From Chelativorans sp. (GTDB lineage: Bacteria > Pseudomonadota > Alphaproteobacteria > Rhizobiales > Rhizobiaceae), in the NCBI RefSeq assembly GCF_031180965.1, contig NZ_JAPSLH010000017.1, positions 24,144 to 88,143 on the forward strand: DNA of 64,000 nt. The letters are read 5' to 3'. Made by a program: the position numbers and the translations under genes. Below the pieces are notes generated by a model. The model had not been told where the DNA came from, did no database searches, and was given only the letters and a program-made list of their open reading frames with translations. Positions 52,358 through 62,523 of the stretch are shown here, piece by piece (the stretch's first letter is position 1; every line of letters starts with the position of its first letter).

Positions 52358-53485
52358 ATGGCGGAAAGGACGGTCCTTCTTTGCGCCGGCGGCACGGGCG
52401 GCCATCTGTTTCCGGCCGAAGCGCTGGCCCATGCGCTTGTCGGGCGCGGCTGGTCCGTCCATCTGGCGACCGATGACAGGGCCGCGCGCTTTGCCGGCGC
52501 CTTCCCGGCCGAGGAGACCCATGCTGTCCAGTCCGCCACCTTCGGCTCGGGCAATCCGCTCGGCCTTCTAAGGAGCGGCCTTGCCATCTGGCGCGGCGTG
52601 CGGCAGTCCTCCGCGCTCATCAAGCGGCTGCAGCCGGCGGCGGTCGTCGGCTTCGGCGGCTATCCCACCCTGCCGCCGGTCTATGCGGCGACGAGGCGGG
52701 GCGTGCCGACGCTCATCCATGAGCAGAATGCCGTGATGGGCCGCGCCAACAAGGCGCTTGCCGCCAGGGTCACCGCCATTGCCGGCGGGTTCCTGCCGGA
52801 GGATCAGGGGCAGTTTGCCGAGAAGACAGTCGTCACGGGAAACCCCGTCCGCCCCGCCGTCATCGAGGCCGCGACCACCCCCTATGTGCCGGCCGGCCCG
52901 CGCGAGACCTTCCGCCTTCTCGTCTTCGGCGGCAGCCAGGGCGCCCAGTATTTCTCGCAGGTGCTGCCGGAAGCGGTCCGCCTCCTGCCCGAGGCCCTGC
53001 GCGCGCGGCTCTCCATCACGCAGCAGGCGCGGGCGGAGGACGAGCCAGGCCTTGCCGCCGCCTACCGGGAGATCGGCCTGGCGGCGGAGGTCTCGCCCTT
53101 CTTCCAGGACATGGCGCGCCGCATCGCCGATGCCCACCTCGTCATCTCCCGCTCCGGCGCCTCGACCGTCTCGGAGATCGCCGTCATCGGCAGGCCTGCG
53201 ATCCTGGTTCCATACCCGCACGCGCTCGACCACGACCAGGCGGCGAACGCGGCCGCCCTCGAAACGGCCGGCGGCGCCGAGATCGTGCCGCAGCCGAAGC
53301 TGACGCCCGAACGCCTCGGCGGCATCCTGGAAGTGGCCATGGGCGCGCCGGAAAAACTCTCCGCCATGGCCGCCGCGGCCCGCGCCGTCGGCCGGCCGGA
53401 CGCTGCGCGATTGCTTGCCGACCTCACAGAAGCTATTGCCTCGGGGGAAGGGCCGACGCAGTTCAAACGGAGAAGAAGCTCATGA
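52358..53485 (+). CDS. murG: lipid II synthase, GlcNAc transferase MurG
   Basis: This 375-residue GT-B glycosyltransferase, peripheral on the inner membrane, converts lipid I to lipid II. The G-loop [15 protein letters not shown] is at the N-terminus; the second half has [17 protein letters not shown] and [24 protein letters not shown], the UDP-GlcNAc site. Its ATG directly follows the ftsW stop. Confidence 0.96.
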   Translation: MAERTVLLCAGGTGGHLFPAEALAHALVGRGWSVHLATDDRAARFAGAFPAEETHAVQSATFGSGNPLGLLRSGLAIWRGVRQSSALIKRLQPAAVVGFGGYPTLPPVYAATRRGVPTLIHEQNAVMGRANKALAARVTAIAGGFLPEDQGQFAEKTVVTGNPVRPAVIEAATTPYVPAGPRETFRLLVFGGSQGAQYFSQVLPEAVRLLPEALRARLSITQQARAEDEPGLAAAYREIGLAAEVSPFFQDMARRIADAHLVISRSGASTVSEIAVIGRPAILVPYPHALDHDQAANAAALETAGGAEIVPQPKLTPERLGGILEVAMGAPEKLSAMAAAARAVGRPDAARLLADLTEAIASGEGPTQFKRRRSS

Positions 53486-54879
53486 AGATGCCGCAGACCA
53501 TAGGCGTGGTGCACTTCATCGGCATAGGCGGCATCGGCATGAGCGGCATTGCCGAGGCGCTGCATACGCTCGGCTACCAGGTGCAGGGCTCCGACCAGTC
53601 GGAGAACGCCAATGTGCAGCGCCTCTCCGAGAAGGGCATCAAGACCTTCGTTGGCCATGCGGCGGAGAATCTCGGCGACGCGGAGGTCGTGGTGATCTCC
53701 AGCGCGATCAAGCGCGACAATCCTGAATATGTCGCCGCGCGCGAGCGCCTCCTGCCCATCGTGCGCCGCGCCGAAATGCTCGCCGAGCTCATGCGCTTCC
53801 GTCAGGCGGTCGCCATCGGCGGCACCCACGGCAAGACGACCACCACCTCGCTCGTCGCCGCGCTCCTCGAGGCCGGCGGCCTCGACCCCACCGTCATCAA
53901 TGGCGGCATCATCAACGCCTATGGCACCAATGCGCGCATGGGCAAGGGCGACTGGATGGTCGTTGAGGCCGACGAGAGCGACGGCACCTTCCTGAAACTG
54001 CCGGCCGAGATCGCGGTCGTCACCAATATCGATCCCGAGCATCTCGACCACTACGGCTCCTTCGACCGGGTGCGCGAGGCGTTCCGCCAGTTCGTCGAGA
54101 ATGTCCCCTTCTACGGCTTCGGCGTCATGTGCATCGACCATCCGGAGGTGCAGGCGCTGGTGTCCCGGATCGAGGATCGCCGCGTCGTCACCTACGGCGC
54201 CAATCTGCAGGCCGATGTGCGTTTTGAGAACCACCGCATGGATGGCGGCCATTCGGTGTTCGACGTCACGCTGCGCGGGCGGAAGGCGGACGGCACGAGG
54301 AGGATCGAAGGCTTGCGCCTGCCCATGCCCGGCCGGCACAACGTCTCCAACGCCACCGCGGCGATCGCCGTCGCCAACGAACTCGGCATCGGCGAGGACG
54401 CCATCCGCAAGGGCCTTTCCGCCTTCGGCGGCGTCAAGCGCCGCTTCACGCTGACCGGCACCTGGAACGGCGTCAGCATCTTCGACGACTACGGCCACCA
54501 TCCGGTGGAGATCCGCGCCGTGCTCAGGGCCGCGCGCGAGGCCACCGCCGGGCGCATCATCGCCATAGCCCAGCCGCACCGCTTCACGCGGCTGCGCGAC
54601 CTCTTCGACGAATTTTCGTCCTGCTTCAACGATGCCGACATGGTGATGGTCGCCCCGGTCTATACGGCGGGAGAGGCGCCCATCGAGGGCATCACCTCGG
54701 AAGCCCTTGTAGCGAGTCTCAGGGCCGCCGGCCACCGCGACGCGCGCTTCATTGAGGGACCCGAGGCGATCGCGCCCATCGTGCGCGAGACGGCGAAGGA
54801 AGGCGATTTCGTGGTATTCCTCGGCGCCGGCAGCATCACCCAGTGGGCCTATGCCCTGCCCAAGGAGCTTGCCTCGTGA
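53482..54879 (+). CDS. murC: UDP-N-acetylmuramate:L-alanine ligase
   Basis: This 465-residue first Mur ligase has an N-terminal nucleotide fold with [21 protein letters not shown], the P-loop [12 protein letters not shown] at about residues 113-124 and the C-terminal [16 protein letters not shown]. It adds L-Ala to UDP-MurNAc. It overlaps murG upstream (ATGA) and murB downstream (GTGA). Confidence 0.96.
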   Translation: MKMPQTIGVVHFIGIGGIGMSGIAEALHTLGYQVQGSDQSENANVQRLSEKGIKTFVGHAAENLGDAEVVVISSAIKRDNPEYVAARERLLPIVRRAEMLAELMRFRQAVAIGGTHGKTTTTSLVAALLEAGGLDPTVINGGIINAYGTNARMGKGDWMVVEADESDGTFLKLPAEIAVVTNIDPEHLDHYGSFDRVREAFRQFVENVPFYGFGVMCIDHPEVQALVSRIEDRRVVTYGANLQADVRFENHRMDGGHSVFDVTLRGRKADGTRRIEGLRLPMPGRHNVSNATAAIAVANELGIGEDAIRKGLSAFGGVKRRFTLTGTWNGVSIFDDYGHHPVEIRAVLRAAREATAGRIIAIAQPHRFTRLRDLFDEFSSCFNDADMVMVAPVYTAGEAPIEGITSEALVASLRAAGHRDARFIEGPEAIAPIVRETAKEGDFVVFLGAGSITQWAYALPKELAS

Positions 54880-55841
54880 CCCACGGCTCGGCGCTTCTGG
54901 AAAAGCTCGGCGACCGGCTCGCTGGCCTGCGCGGTCGGCTCACCGCCGATGCAGGGATGGACAAGATCACCTGGTTCCGCGCCGGCGGCGAGGCGGACGC
55001 GATCTTCCAGCCGCAGGACGAGGAGGACCTTGCCACCTTCCTGCGCGCGGTGCCGGAGGAAATCCCGGTCACCGTCGTCGGCATCGGCTCCAACCTCCTG
55101 GTGCGCGACGGCGGCATCCGCGGCTTTGTCGTGCGGCTCTCGGCAAAGGGTTTTGGCGATGCGGAGGTGATCTCTCCGACGCGGATCAGGGCAGGCGCGG
55201 CCATCCCCGACAAGAGGCTGGCGGCCGTGGCGCTCGAGGCCGGCATCGGCGGCTTTCATTTCTACCACGGCATCCCCGGCGGTCTCGGCGGCGCGCTGCG
55301 CATGAATGCGGGCGCCAACGGGGTGGAGACGCGCGAGCGGGTGGTGGAGGTGCGCGCCCTCGACCGCAAGGGCGACCTGCACGTCTTTTCCAATGCGCAG
55401 ATGGGCTATTCCTACCGCCATTCGGATGCTGCGCCGGACCTGATCTTCACCTCCGCCGTCCTCGAAGGCTATCCCGAGGAGCGGGACGCTATCCGCGCCG
55501 CCATGGACGCGGTGCAGCACCATCGCGAGACGGTTCAGCCCATACGGGAGAAGACGGGCGGCTCGACCTTCAAGAATCCGGAAGGCACCTCCGCCTGGAA
55601 GGAGATCGACAAGGCCGGCTGCCGGGGACTGATGATCGGCGGGGCGCAGATGTCGCCCATGCACTGCAATTTCATGATCAATACCGGCACCGCGACCGGC
55701 TTCGATCTCGAATATCTCAGCGAGACCGTGCGCGCCCGGGTCCTCGAGAATTCCGGCATCCGGCTGGAATGGGAGATCAAGCGGATCGGCGAGTTCAGGC
55801 CCGGCCACGCGGTCGATCCGTTCCTGGGGCAGATGCTTTAG
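54876..55841 (+). CDS. murB: UDP-N-acetylenolpyruvoylglucosamine reductase
   Basis: This 321-residue FAD enzyme completes UDP-MurNAc synthesis. It shows NTWFR-like [57 protein letters not shown] and the C-terminal STFKNPEG and [19 protein letters not shown]. The GTG at 54876 overlaps the murC stop. After murB the close packing of the cluster stops for 441 bp. Confidence 0.95.
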   Translation: MTHGSALLEKLGDRLAGLRGRLTADAGMDKITWFRAGGEADAIFQPQDEEDLATFLRAVPEEIPVTVVGIGSNLLVRDGGIRGFVVRLSAKGFGDAEVISPTRIRAGAAIPDKRLAAVALEAGIGGFHFYHGIPGGLGGALRMNAGANGVETRERVVEVRALDRKGDLHVFSNAQMGYSYRHSDAAPDLIFTSAVLEGYPEERDAIRAAMDAVQHHRETVQPIREKTGGSTFKNPEGTSAWKEIDKAGCRGLMIGGAQMSPMHCNFMINTGTATGFDLEYLSETVRARVLENSGIRLEWEIKRIGEFRPGHAVDPFLGQML

Positions 55842-56282
55842 GTCCCGCCGCGCGGCGGCCGCTGCTCAGGCGCTCGTTCTGCAATTCGCCGGATGGCAAA
55901 AGTGTCGGTGACAGCCGATTTCCCCCCCTTGTGGGAGAGATGCCCGGCAGGGCAGAGGGAGCGCGAAGGGGTGCCGTCCTCTCCACGTCCTCCCATCACA
56001 TTCCGCAAATTTTACGCAAATTTGAATCCTTCGGAATCCCAAGGCCTTGCCACTGAATCAACTCTCTGATTCTCTGCCCTCAAGCGTTTCCTGATTTGAG
56101 TCGCGAGTGTGGCGCGGGGCCGGGTTCCTTCGGGGACCCGGAGGGGACAAGACAGCCCGGCGCCGTAAAAACGCGGCAAAGCAGGTGGATGGACATAAGC
56201 GAGCGGGGGTCCTGCTCGAGGTTTCTTACGCGTTGGGTTGCAAGGCGCCGTGCCTGGCACGGCTTGAGAGGGGCAGTGGCGA
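55842..56282. repeat. 441-bp murB-ddl gap with a second copy of the dcw palindromic repeat
   Basis: There is no supportable gene. At about 55916-55972 lies CGATTTCCCCCCC-TTG-TGGGAGAGATG, then CCCGGCAGGG and CAGAGGGAGCGCGAAGGG, which aligns base for base with the right half of the mraY-murD element with a few substitutions and one indel. The palindromic stems are kept by paired changes (GTCCTGCAGGAC becomes GCCCGGCAGGGC). Further downstream are the phased direct repeat and inverted repeat listed separately. Confidence 0.8.
56004..56072 (+). promoter_or_regulatory. phased direct repeat and inverted repeat upstream of ddl
   Basis: CGCAAATTT occurs at 56004 and again at 56015, exactly one helical turn (11 bp) apart, in an AT-rich island. 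GAATCA-N6-TGATTC follows at 56055-56072. These lie 210-280 bp before ddl and look like regulator sites for a separate ddl-ftsQAZ promoter. Confidence 0.45.
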
Positions 56283-57209
56283 ATGATGAAGAAGCATGTG
56301 GCCATGCTCATGGGCGGTTTCTCGTCCGAGCGGCCCGTATCGCTCTCTTCCGGCAATGCATGCGCCGATGCCCTCGAGGCCGAAGGCTATCGCGTCACGC
56401 GCGTGGACGTGGATCGCGACATCGGTCGCGTTCTGTCGGAGCTGAAGCCCGACGTCGCCTTCAACGGCCTGCATGGCCCCTTTGGTGAGGACGGCACGAT
56501 TCAGGGCGTGCTGGAGTTTCTCGGCATTCCATACACGCATTCGGGCGTGCTCGCCTCCGCGCTCGCCATGGACAAGGGGCTCGCCAAGATCATAGCGCAG
56601 TCGGTTGGCATTCCGGTCGCGCCGTCCCGCGTGCTCAGCCGCTTCGAGATCGGCAACGAGCATCCAATGGAACCGCCTTATGTGGTGAAGCCGGTGGCCG
56701 AGGGTTCGAGCTTCGGCGTGGTGATCGTGCGCGAAGGGCAGGCGCATCCGCCGCAGATCCTGGGTTCGTCGGAATGGGCCTATGGCGACCGGGTCATGGT
56801 GGAGCGCTACATCGAGGGTCGCGAATTCACCTGCGCGGTGATGGGGGACCGGGTGCTTGGCGTGTGCGAGATCGTGCCGGTGGGGCACGCATTCTACGAC
56901 TATGATTCGAAATACGTGCCCGGTGGATCAAAACACATTTGCCCGCCGGAAATTTCACGGAAAATTTACCAAAAAATTGAGACAATATCTCTGAAGGCAC
57001 ACCAGACGATCGGGTGCCGGGGCGTGACCCGTTCGGACTTCCGTTTCGACGACCGGCTTCCAGATGAAAGCGGCCTCGTCTGGCTGGAGATCAACACGCA
57101 GCCCGGCATGACGCCGACCTCCCTGGTGCCGGACATAGCCGCGCAGGTGGGAATGAGTTTTGGGGCGCTGTTGAGTTGGATGGTGGAGGACGCGTCTTGT
57201 TCGCGCTGA
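56283..57209 (+). CDS. ddl: D-alanine:D-alanine ligase
   Basis: This 308-residue ATP-grasp enzyme makes D-Ala-D-Ala for MurF. It has [20 protein letters not shown] at the N-terminus, [28 protein letters not shown] and the metal-binding [15 protein letters not shown] near the end. GAGGGGC precedes the ATG; a second ATG follows directly. Codons 217-240 (about 56930-57000) are unusually AT-rich against the GC-rich remainder, while the protein stays conserved. Confidence 0.95.
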   Translation: MMKKHVAMLMGGFSSERPVSLSSGNACADALEAEGYRVTRVDVDRDIGRVLSELKPDVAFNGLHGPFGEDGTIQGVLEFLGIPYTHSGVLASALAMDKGLAKIIAQSVGIPVAPSRVLSRFEIGNEHPMEPPYVVKPVAEGSSFGVVIVREGQAHPPQILGSSEWAYGDRVMVERYIEGREFTCAVMGDRVLGVCEIVPVGHAFYDYDSKYVPGGSKHICPPEISRKIYQKIETISLKAHQTIGCRGVTRSDFRFDDRLPDESGLVWLEINTQPGMTPTSLVPDIAAQVGMSFGALLSWMVEDASCSR

Positions 57210-58096
57210 CCGCGATGGGAAAGTGGCGCTCCGGCGAGAACGGCATCGTCTTGCCGCGCTTGCTGCGCAAGCCAGCGCGGATCGCCCAGCGCATGCGGCT
57301 GGGCGAGGCCGAGCCGCCGCGTTATGCCGCCACCATGGCAACGGCTGCCCTGTTCGCGCTGACCGGCCTTTACGGAACCGTCCAGGGCGGTCATTCGGAG
57401 GCGGTCGTGCAGGCGGTCACCTCGCGCGTCGGCTTCGCCATCAATCACGTGGAGGTCACCGGAAACACCGAGACCTCCGAAATCGACGTCCTGCAGCAGA
57501 TCGGTCTGGACGGCTGGACCTCCATGGTGGGTTTTGATGTGCGCCAGGCGCGTGAACGCATTGTCGAGCTTCCCTGGGTGGAAAGCGCCACGGTGCGCAA
57601 GGTCTATCCCGCCACGCTCGCCATCGAGATGGTCGAGAAGAAGCCTTTTGCCCTGTGGCAGCAGGGCAATCAGGTGGCGATCATCGAGGAGGACGGCGAC
57701 GTGATCGCGCCCTTTGGCGGCGGCCGCCATGCAAGCCTCCCGCTGGTGATCGGCATGGGGGCCGACAAGGCCGGTCCCGGCTTCGTCAGCGCCGTCTCAA
57801 AGGTGCGGGGCCTTCAGGGCCGCGTCAGGGCCTATATCCGCGTCGCCGACCGGCGCTGGGATTTGAGGCTGGACAATGGCGTGACCATCAAACTGCCGGA
57901 GAAAGACGTGGAAGCGGCGCTCTCGGAGGCCTCTCGGCTCGATGCCGAATATTCGCTCTTCTCTCGCGACATCATGGCGATCGACCTCCGGCTCGCCGAC
58001 CGCCTGACCGTAGCGCTTGCGCCGGAGGCGGCCGAAGCGCGCAAGAAGGCCTTCGAGGAGTTGCAGAAGCAGCGCAAGAACGGAGCCAGGATATGA
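57197..58096 (+). CDS. ftsQ: cell division protein FtsQ
   Basis: This bitopic divisome protein of about 299 residues has a basic cytoplasmic tail, one membrane helix ([18 protein letters not shown], about residues 46-63), then the periplasmic POTRA domain ([22 protein letters not shown]) and the beta domain. I choose the TTG at 57197, which has GGAGG seven bases upstream and overlaps the ddl end; ATGs at 57176 and 57215 are alternatives without such a site. It overlaps ftsA by 4 bp. Confidence 0.9.
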   Translation: MFALTAMGKWRSGENGIVLPRLLRKPARIAQRMRLGEAEPPRYAATMATAALFALTGLYGTVQGGHSEAVVQAVTSRVGFAINHVEVTGNTETSEIDVLQQIGLDGWTSMVGFDVRQARERIVELPWVESATVRKVYPATLAIEMVEKKPFALWQQGNQVAIIEEDGDVIAPFGGGRHASLPLVIGMGADKAGPGFVSAVSKVRGLQGRVRAYIRVADRRWDLRLDNGVTIKLPEKDVEAALSEASRLDAEYSLFSRDIMAIDLRLADRLTVALAPEAAEARKKAFEELQKQRKNGARI

Positions 58097-59403
58097 ACTG
58101 GCTCCTCGGAAATCGCGGCACTGTGCAGCGCTCGGGCATCATCACTGTCCTCGACGTTGGCTCGAGCAAGGTTTGCTGCATCATCGCCAAGCTTCTGCCG
58201 GATGAGAATATGCGGGCTCTGCCGCATCGCACGCACCGGATCAAGGTGATCGGCATCGGGCATCAGAAGTCGCAAGGGGTGAAGTCGGGCGTGGTGGTCG
58301 ATCTCGACCGCGCAGAGCAGGCGATCCGGCTTGCCGTCGACGCCGCCGAGCGCATGGCGGGGCTCACGGTCGATTCGCTCATCGTTAATGTCTCGGCGGG
58401 ACGGCTGCGCAGCGAGACCGCGTCGGCCACGATCAATCTCGGCGGCCACGAGGCGGCCAATGCCGACATCGCCCGGGTGCTGCTGGCCGGCGCGCGCCAG
58501 GCCCTGCGCGCCGAGCGCGAGGTGGTCCACTCCCTGGCCGTCGGCTTCTCGCTTGATCTTGAGCGCGGCATCCGCGATCCGCGCGGCATGGTGGGCGACA
58601 CGCTCGGCGTCGACATGCATGTGGTGACCGCCGATGCCGTGCCGCTTCGCAACCTGGAGCTTTGTGTCAACCGCTCGCATCTTTCAGTCGAGCGCATGGT
58701 CGCCACGCCCTATGCCAGCGGGCTGGCGGCGCTGGTGGATGATGAGATGGAAATGGGCGCGGCCTGCATCGACATGGGCGGCGGCACCACCACCATGTCG
58801 GTCTTCGTGGAAGGCAAGTTCGTCCATGCGGATGCCATGCCGGTCGGCGGCAACCATGTGACCATGGACCTGGCACGCGGCCTGTCGATCAGGCTCGAGG
58901 ACGCCGAGCGGCTGAAGGTGATGCACGGTTCGGCCCTGCCGGCCAGCGCCGCCGATGACCGCGACATGGTGACGATCCTGCCCATGGGGGGCGATGAAGC
59001 CGAGCAGGCCCTGCAGGTGCCCCGCTCGGTGATGACCCGCATCGTGCGGGCGCGCGTCGAGGAGATCCTCGAACTTCTGCGCGACCGGCTCAACCGGTCG
59101 GGCTATGGCAGCCTGGTCGGACGCCGCGTGGTTCTCACGGGTGGTGCGAGCCAGCTCGCCGGCCTTCCCGAGGCCGCGCGCCGGCTTCTGGGGCGGAATG
59201 TCCGCCTCGGCCGGCCGCTCGGCGTGGCAGGCCTGCCGGAGGCGGCTAAGGGGGCCGCCTTTGCGGCGCCCGTGGGCCTGCTGATCTATCCGCAGGTGGC
59301 GGAATTCGAAAGCCGGGGGACAAAGGGGGGCATCTTCATGCGTGCCACCGGAACCGGCGGCAAGTTGCAGCGTGTCGGACAGTGGTTGCGTGACAGTTTC
59401 TGA
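58093..59403 (+). CDS. ftsA: cell division protein FtsA
   Basis: This 436-residue actin-like ATPase anchors FtsZ to the membrane. It has phosphate 1 ITVLDVGSSKVCCIIAK, the SHS2 (1C) insertion around IVNVSAGRLRSETASATI, phosphate 2 CIDMGGGTTTMSVF and the adenosine motif VVLTGGASQLAGLPE. The C-terminal amphipathic helix is VGQWLRDSF. It overlaps ftsQ; ftsZ starts 69 bp downstream. Confidence 0.96.
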   Translation: MNWLLGNRGTVQRSGIITVLDVGSSKVCCIIAKLLPDENMRALPHRTHRIKVIGIGHQKSQGVKSGVVVDLDRAEQAIRLAVDAAERMAGLTVDSLIVNVSAGRLRSETASATINLGGHEAANADIARVLLAGARQALRAEREVVHSLAVGFSLDLERGIRDPRGMVGDTLGVDMHVVTADAVPLRNLELCVNRSHLSVERMVATPYASGLAALVDDEMEMGAACIDMGGGTTTMSVFVEGKFVHADAMPVGGNHVTMDLARGLSIRLEDAERLKVMHGSALPASAADDRDMVTILPMGGDEAEQALQVPRSVMTRIVRARVEEILELLRDRLNRSGYGSLVGRRVVLTGGASQLAGLPEAARRLLGRNVRLGRPLGVAGLPEAAKGAAFAAPVGLLIYPQVAEFESRGTKGGIFMRATGTGGKLQRVGQWLRDSF

Positions 59404-59472
59404 CGGGGAACGGCCCCGGTTGACAATAGCCGCAGCGGCGAGGCGGCGGGAAAGGCGGAAAGGACGAGGACA

Positions 59473-61140
59473 ATGACCATCAATCTCAAAAAGCCGGATA
59501 TCACCGAGCTGAAGCCGAGAATCACCGTCTTCGGGGTCGGGGGCGGCGGCGGCAACGCCGTCAACAACATGATCACCGCGGGACTCAGGGGGGTCGAGTT
59601 CGTGGTGGCCAACACCGACGCCCAGGCGCTTACCATGTCCAAGGCCGAGCGGCTCATCCAGCTCGGCGCCGCCGTCACCGAGGGCCTCGGCGCCGGCTCG
59701 CAGCCCGAGGTGGGCCAGGCGGCCGCCGAGGAATGCATTGACGAGATCCTCGACCATCTGTCGAACACGCATATGTGCTTCGTCACCGCCGGGATGGGCG
59801 GCGGCACCGGCACCGGGGCGGCGCCGGTCGTGGCGCGCGCGGCGCGCGAGAAGGGGATCCTTACCGTCGGTGTGGTGACCAAGCCGTTCCATTTCGAGGG
59901 CCAGCGGCGCATGAAGACGGCGGATGCCGGCATCGAGGAGCTGCAGAAATGCGTCGACACCCTCATCGTCATCCCGAACCAGAACCTCTTCCGCATCGCC
60001 AATGACAAGACCACCTTCGCCGACGCCTTCGCGATGGCCGACCAGGTGCTCTATTCCGGCGTGGCCTGCATCACCGACCTGATGGTCAAGGAAGGCCTCA
60101 TCAATCTCGACTTCGCCGACGTGCGCTCGGTCATGCGCGAGATGGGCAAGGCCATGATGGGCACCGGTGAAGCCTCGGGCGACGGCCGCGCTATGGCGGC
60201 GGCGGAAGCGGCGATCGCCAATCCGTTGCTCGACGAGACCTCCATGCGCGGCGCCAAGGGCCTCTTGATCTCCATCACCGGCGGCCGCGACCTCACCCTC
60301 TTCGAGGTGGACGAGGCGGCGACCCGCATCCGCGAGGAGGTGGATCCCGAGGCCAACATCATCCTCGGCGCCACGTTCGACGAGGAGCTGGAAGGCGTCA
60401 TCCGCGTGTCGGTCGTCGCCACCGGCATCGACAAGTCGGCGCACGAGATCTCCGCGCCGCCTTCGGCCATCCGCCAGCAGCCGCGGCCGGTCCAGGTGCA
60501 GTCCAAGACTGCGGCCGGCCTGGAGCCGCGCCCGGCGGCGCCGCAGCCTGCCCCCGTCGCCCAGGCGCCGGTCGCCAAGGAGCCCGTCATGCAGTCCCCT
60601 ATGGAGGCCGCCCATGATCCGGTAGCGGAAGCGATCCGCGCCGCCGAACATGGTGCGGCACCGGCCCAGCCGGCAGGCTTCCAGCCGCAGAGCAAGCTGT
60701 TCAGGCCTGCCGCTTCCGCTCCCGAGCAGATGGTCCGCCCGGCCGCCCCGGCGCCTGCGCCGCAGCCGGTGCCGGTGCAGGAGGCGCCCGCGCCGCGCAT
60801 GCCGCGCGTCGAGGATTTCCCGCCAGTCGTGCAGGCGGAATTCCAGGCCGGCGCCGCGCGTCAGGCCGCGCCCGAGCAGGAGGATCGCGGGCCGATGGGG
60901 CTCCTGAAGCGCCTCACCAACGGCCTTGCCCGCCGCGAGGAGGAAAGCTACGCCGCACAGCCGCCCGAGCCGCGTCTGCGCCAGCCCGATCCGCGCCGCG
61001 TCGCCGCTACCGAGAGCCAGCTCTACGCCCCGCGCCGCGCCCAGCTCGACGAGCACGGCCGCGTCGCGCAGGCACCGCGCCAGGCGCAGGAGGAGGATCA
61101 GCTGGAAATCCCCGCCTTCCTCCGGCGGCAGGCGAACTGA
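59473..61140 (+). CDS. ftsZ: cell division GTPase FtsZ
   Basis: This 555-residue tubulin homologue forms the Z ring. The N-terminal GTPase core includes [13 protein letters not shown] (residues 21-33) and the tubulin signature [13 protein letters not shown] (106-118). After about residue 318 a long Pro/Ala/Gln-rich linker of some 210 residues leads to the conserved C-terminal peptide [12 protein letters not shown], which binds FtsA and other partners. The long linker is typical of Alphaproteobacteria. GGAAAGGACGAGG precedes the ATG. Confidence 0.97.
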   Translation: MTINLKKPDITELKPRITVFGVGGGGGNAVNNMITAGLRGVEFVVANTDAQALTMSKAERLIQLGAAVTEGLGAGSQPEVGQAAAEECIDEILDHLSNTHMCFVTAGMGGGTGTGAAPVVARAAREKGILTVGVVTKPFHFEGQRRMKTADAGIEELQKCVDTLIVIPNQNLFRIANDKTTFADAFAMADQVLYSGVACITDLMVKEGLINLDFADVRSVMREMGKAMMGTGEASGDGRAMAAAEAAIANPLLDETSMRGAKGLLISITGGRDLTLFEVDEAATRIREEVDPEANIILGATFDEELEGVIRVSVVATGIDKSAHEISAPPSAIRQQPRPVQVQSKTAAGLEPRPAAPQPAPVAQAPVAKEPVMQSPMEAAHDPVAEAIRAAEHGAAPAQPAGFQPQSKLFRPAASAPEQMVRPAAPAPAPQPVPVQEAPAPRMPRVEDFPPVVQAEFQAGAARQAAPEQEDRGPMGLLKRLTNGLARREEESYAAQPPEPRLRQPDPRRVAATESQLYAPRRAQLDEHGRVAQAPRQAQEEDQLEIPAFLRRQAN

Positions 61141-61170
61141 ACCGGTAACGCATTCTTAACGAATGTGAAC

Positions 61171-61200
61171 GGACGGGCGCCCCGGCGCCCGTCCCTCGTT
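61171..61200 (+). terminator. possible terminator after ftsZ
   Basis: GGACGGGCGCC, loop CC, GGCGCCCGTCC is an 11-bp GC stem beginning 30 bp after the ftsZ stop, followed by CTCGTTTGG. The T run is short, so termination may be partial. Confidence 0.55.
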
Positions 61201-61224
61201 TGGAAAAGAGTTGTGGAACAGCAA

Positions 61225-61270
61225 CTTACCCCGGGAAAGCAAGCTTGCCATCCCGATAACATGGGGTAAG
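61225..61270. other. nested symmetrical element in the ftsZ-lpxC spacer
   Basis: CTTACCCC (61225-61232) pairs with GGGGTAAG (61263-61270). Inside, GGGA (61233) pairs with TCCC (61251-61254), and the centre is the palindrome GCAAGCTTGC (61239-61248). All three symmetrical units are perfect. It lies about 100 bp before lpxC and could be an RNA structure or a protein-binding site. Confidence 0.55.
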
Positions 61271-61367
61271 AAACCGTGATTTGGCGCAGGCGGCGGGGGA
61301 CACTATCTTCCGCCTGCTGAATCAGGGCAGGGCGGGGGAGACCTGCACCTAAAAAGAGTCGTCCCGG

Positions 61368-62351
61368 ATGACGAATCGCAAGACGCAGGCCGCTGGCTGG
61401 TCGGGGGTAAAATTGCTCGAATATCAGACGACTCTCAAGTCGCGCTTCACGCTGTCGGGTGTCGGCGTTCACACCGGCAAGGCCGTGTCGGTCCATTTCA
61501 GCCCCGCCGAGGCCGACACTGGCATCGTGTTCCAGCGCGTCGATGAGGGCGCCGAAGGCAGGCTCATCCGCGCCCTGGCGGCGGAAGTGGGCGCCACCGA
61601 TTTCTGCACCGGCCTCGGCAATCCGGCCGGCGACCATGTGGCGACGGTCGAGCATCTGATGGCGGCGCTTTCCGCCATCGGCATCGACAATGTGGCGATC
61701 GAGATCGACGGGCCGGAAGTGCCGATCATGGACGGCAGCGCCTTTTCCTTCGTGGAGGCCTTCGCCCAGGCGGGCATCGCGCAGCTTGCTGAGAAGAAGC
61801 GCTATATCCGCATCCTGAAGCCGGTGCGCTTCGAATCGGGCAGCTCCTGGGCCGAGTTCGTGCCCTATCGGGGAACCCGCTTCGAGGTCGCCATCGATTT
61901 TGACAGCCCGGCCATCGGCCGCCAGAAGCTCGCCCTCGACCTGACGCCGGAAAGCTTCGCGCGCGAGATCGCGCGGGCGCGCACCTTCGGCTTCATCCGC
62001 GACGTGGAGCGGCTGTGGGCGGCCGGATACGCGCTAGGCTCCTCGCTGGAGAACTCCGTCGTGATCGGCGAGGACCACCGCGTCATCAATATGGAAGGCC
62101 TGCGCTATCCCGACGAGTTCGTGCGCCACAAGATGCTCGACGCCGTTGGCGACCTGGCGCTTGCCGGCGCGCGCTTCATCGGCTGTTTCCGCTCCTATCG
62201 CGGCGGCCACGGGGTGAATGCCGCCGCCCTGAAGCGGCTCCTGACCGACCATTCCGCCTTCGAGATCGTCGAGGCGACCCGCCGCGAGCGCGGCCGCGGT
62301 GCGGAGATGGTAGCCGTCAAGGCGCCGCTCTACGCGCCCTGGACCCTCTGA
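61368..62351 (+). CDS. lpxC: UDP-3-O-acyl-N-acetylglucosamine deacetylase
   Basis: This 327-residue zinc deacetylase commits precursors to lipid A. The zinc ligands are His96 ([13 protein letters not shown]), His254 and Asp258 ([13 protein letters not shown]); the general acid His281 lies in YRGGHGVNA. The first 15 residues are extra relative to E. coli; a TTG at 61413 with GGGGG upstream would remove them. It is separated from ftsZ by a 227-bp structured spacer, so independent control is likely. Confidence 0.95.
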   Translation: MTNRKTQAAGWSGVKLLEYQTTLKSRFTLSGVGVHTGKAVSVHFSPAEADTGIVFQRVDEGAEGRLIRALAAEVGATDFCTGLGNPAGDHVATVEHLMAALSAIGIDNVAIEIDGPEVPIMDGSAFSFVEAFAQAGIAQLAEKKRYIRILKPVRFESGSSWAEFVPYRGTRFEVAIDFDSPAIGRQKLALDLTPESFAREIARARTFGFIRDVERLWAAGYALGSSLENSVVIGEDHRVINMEGLRYPDEFVRHKMLDAVGDLALAGARFIGCFRSYRGGHGVNAAALKRLLTDHSAFEIVEATRRERGRGAEMVAVKAPLYAPWTL

Positions 62352-62419
62352 GGCGCAACCCCGTCCCGCTGCGGCGGTGGATATCCGGCCGGCCGGGAGA
62401 GGGGGCATGGCGGCCCGCC

Positions 62420-62495
62420 ACAAAAATGTGCCAATGGAGCCGGATAGCGTTGCCGCGCGCGGGCTTTGTGCCTATGAGTGCGGGCACATTTTTGT
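62420..62495. other. 13-bp perfect inverted repeat between lpxC and bamD
   Basis: ACAAAAATGTGCC (62420-62432) and GGCACATTTTTGT (62483-62495) are exact reverse complements 50 bp apart. The left arm also carries an internal symmetry, CACA-AAAA-TGTG. As RNA it would make a long-loop hairpin ending in T residues; as DNA it could be a paired operator that loops. It sits 29 bp before bamD. Confidence 0.6.
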
Positions 62496-62523
62496 TCCGC
62501 CATTGCAGAGGAACGGATTGCGA

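Noticed and set aside
54876..56056. Long frames running through the murB region and the murB-ddl gap
   Set aside because: They are out of frame with murB and consist of Arg/Gly-rich low-complexity sequence.
59420..59425. TTGACA upstream of ftsZ as a -35 box
   Set aside because: The bases at the expected -10 position are GC-only; no promoter can be supported.
58684..61056. Very long open frame on the strand opposite ftsA-ftsZ
   Set aside because: High GC leaves antisense frames free of stops. The peptide is Arg/Gly/His-rich low-complexity sequence with no ribosome site, and the sense strand is clearly ftsA and ftsZ.
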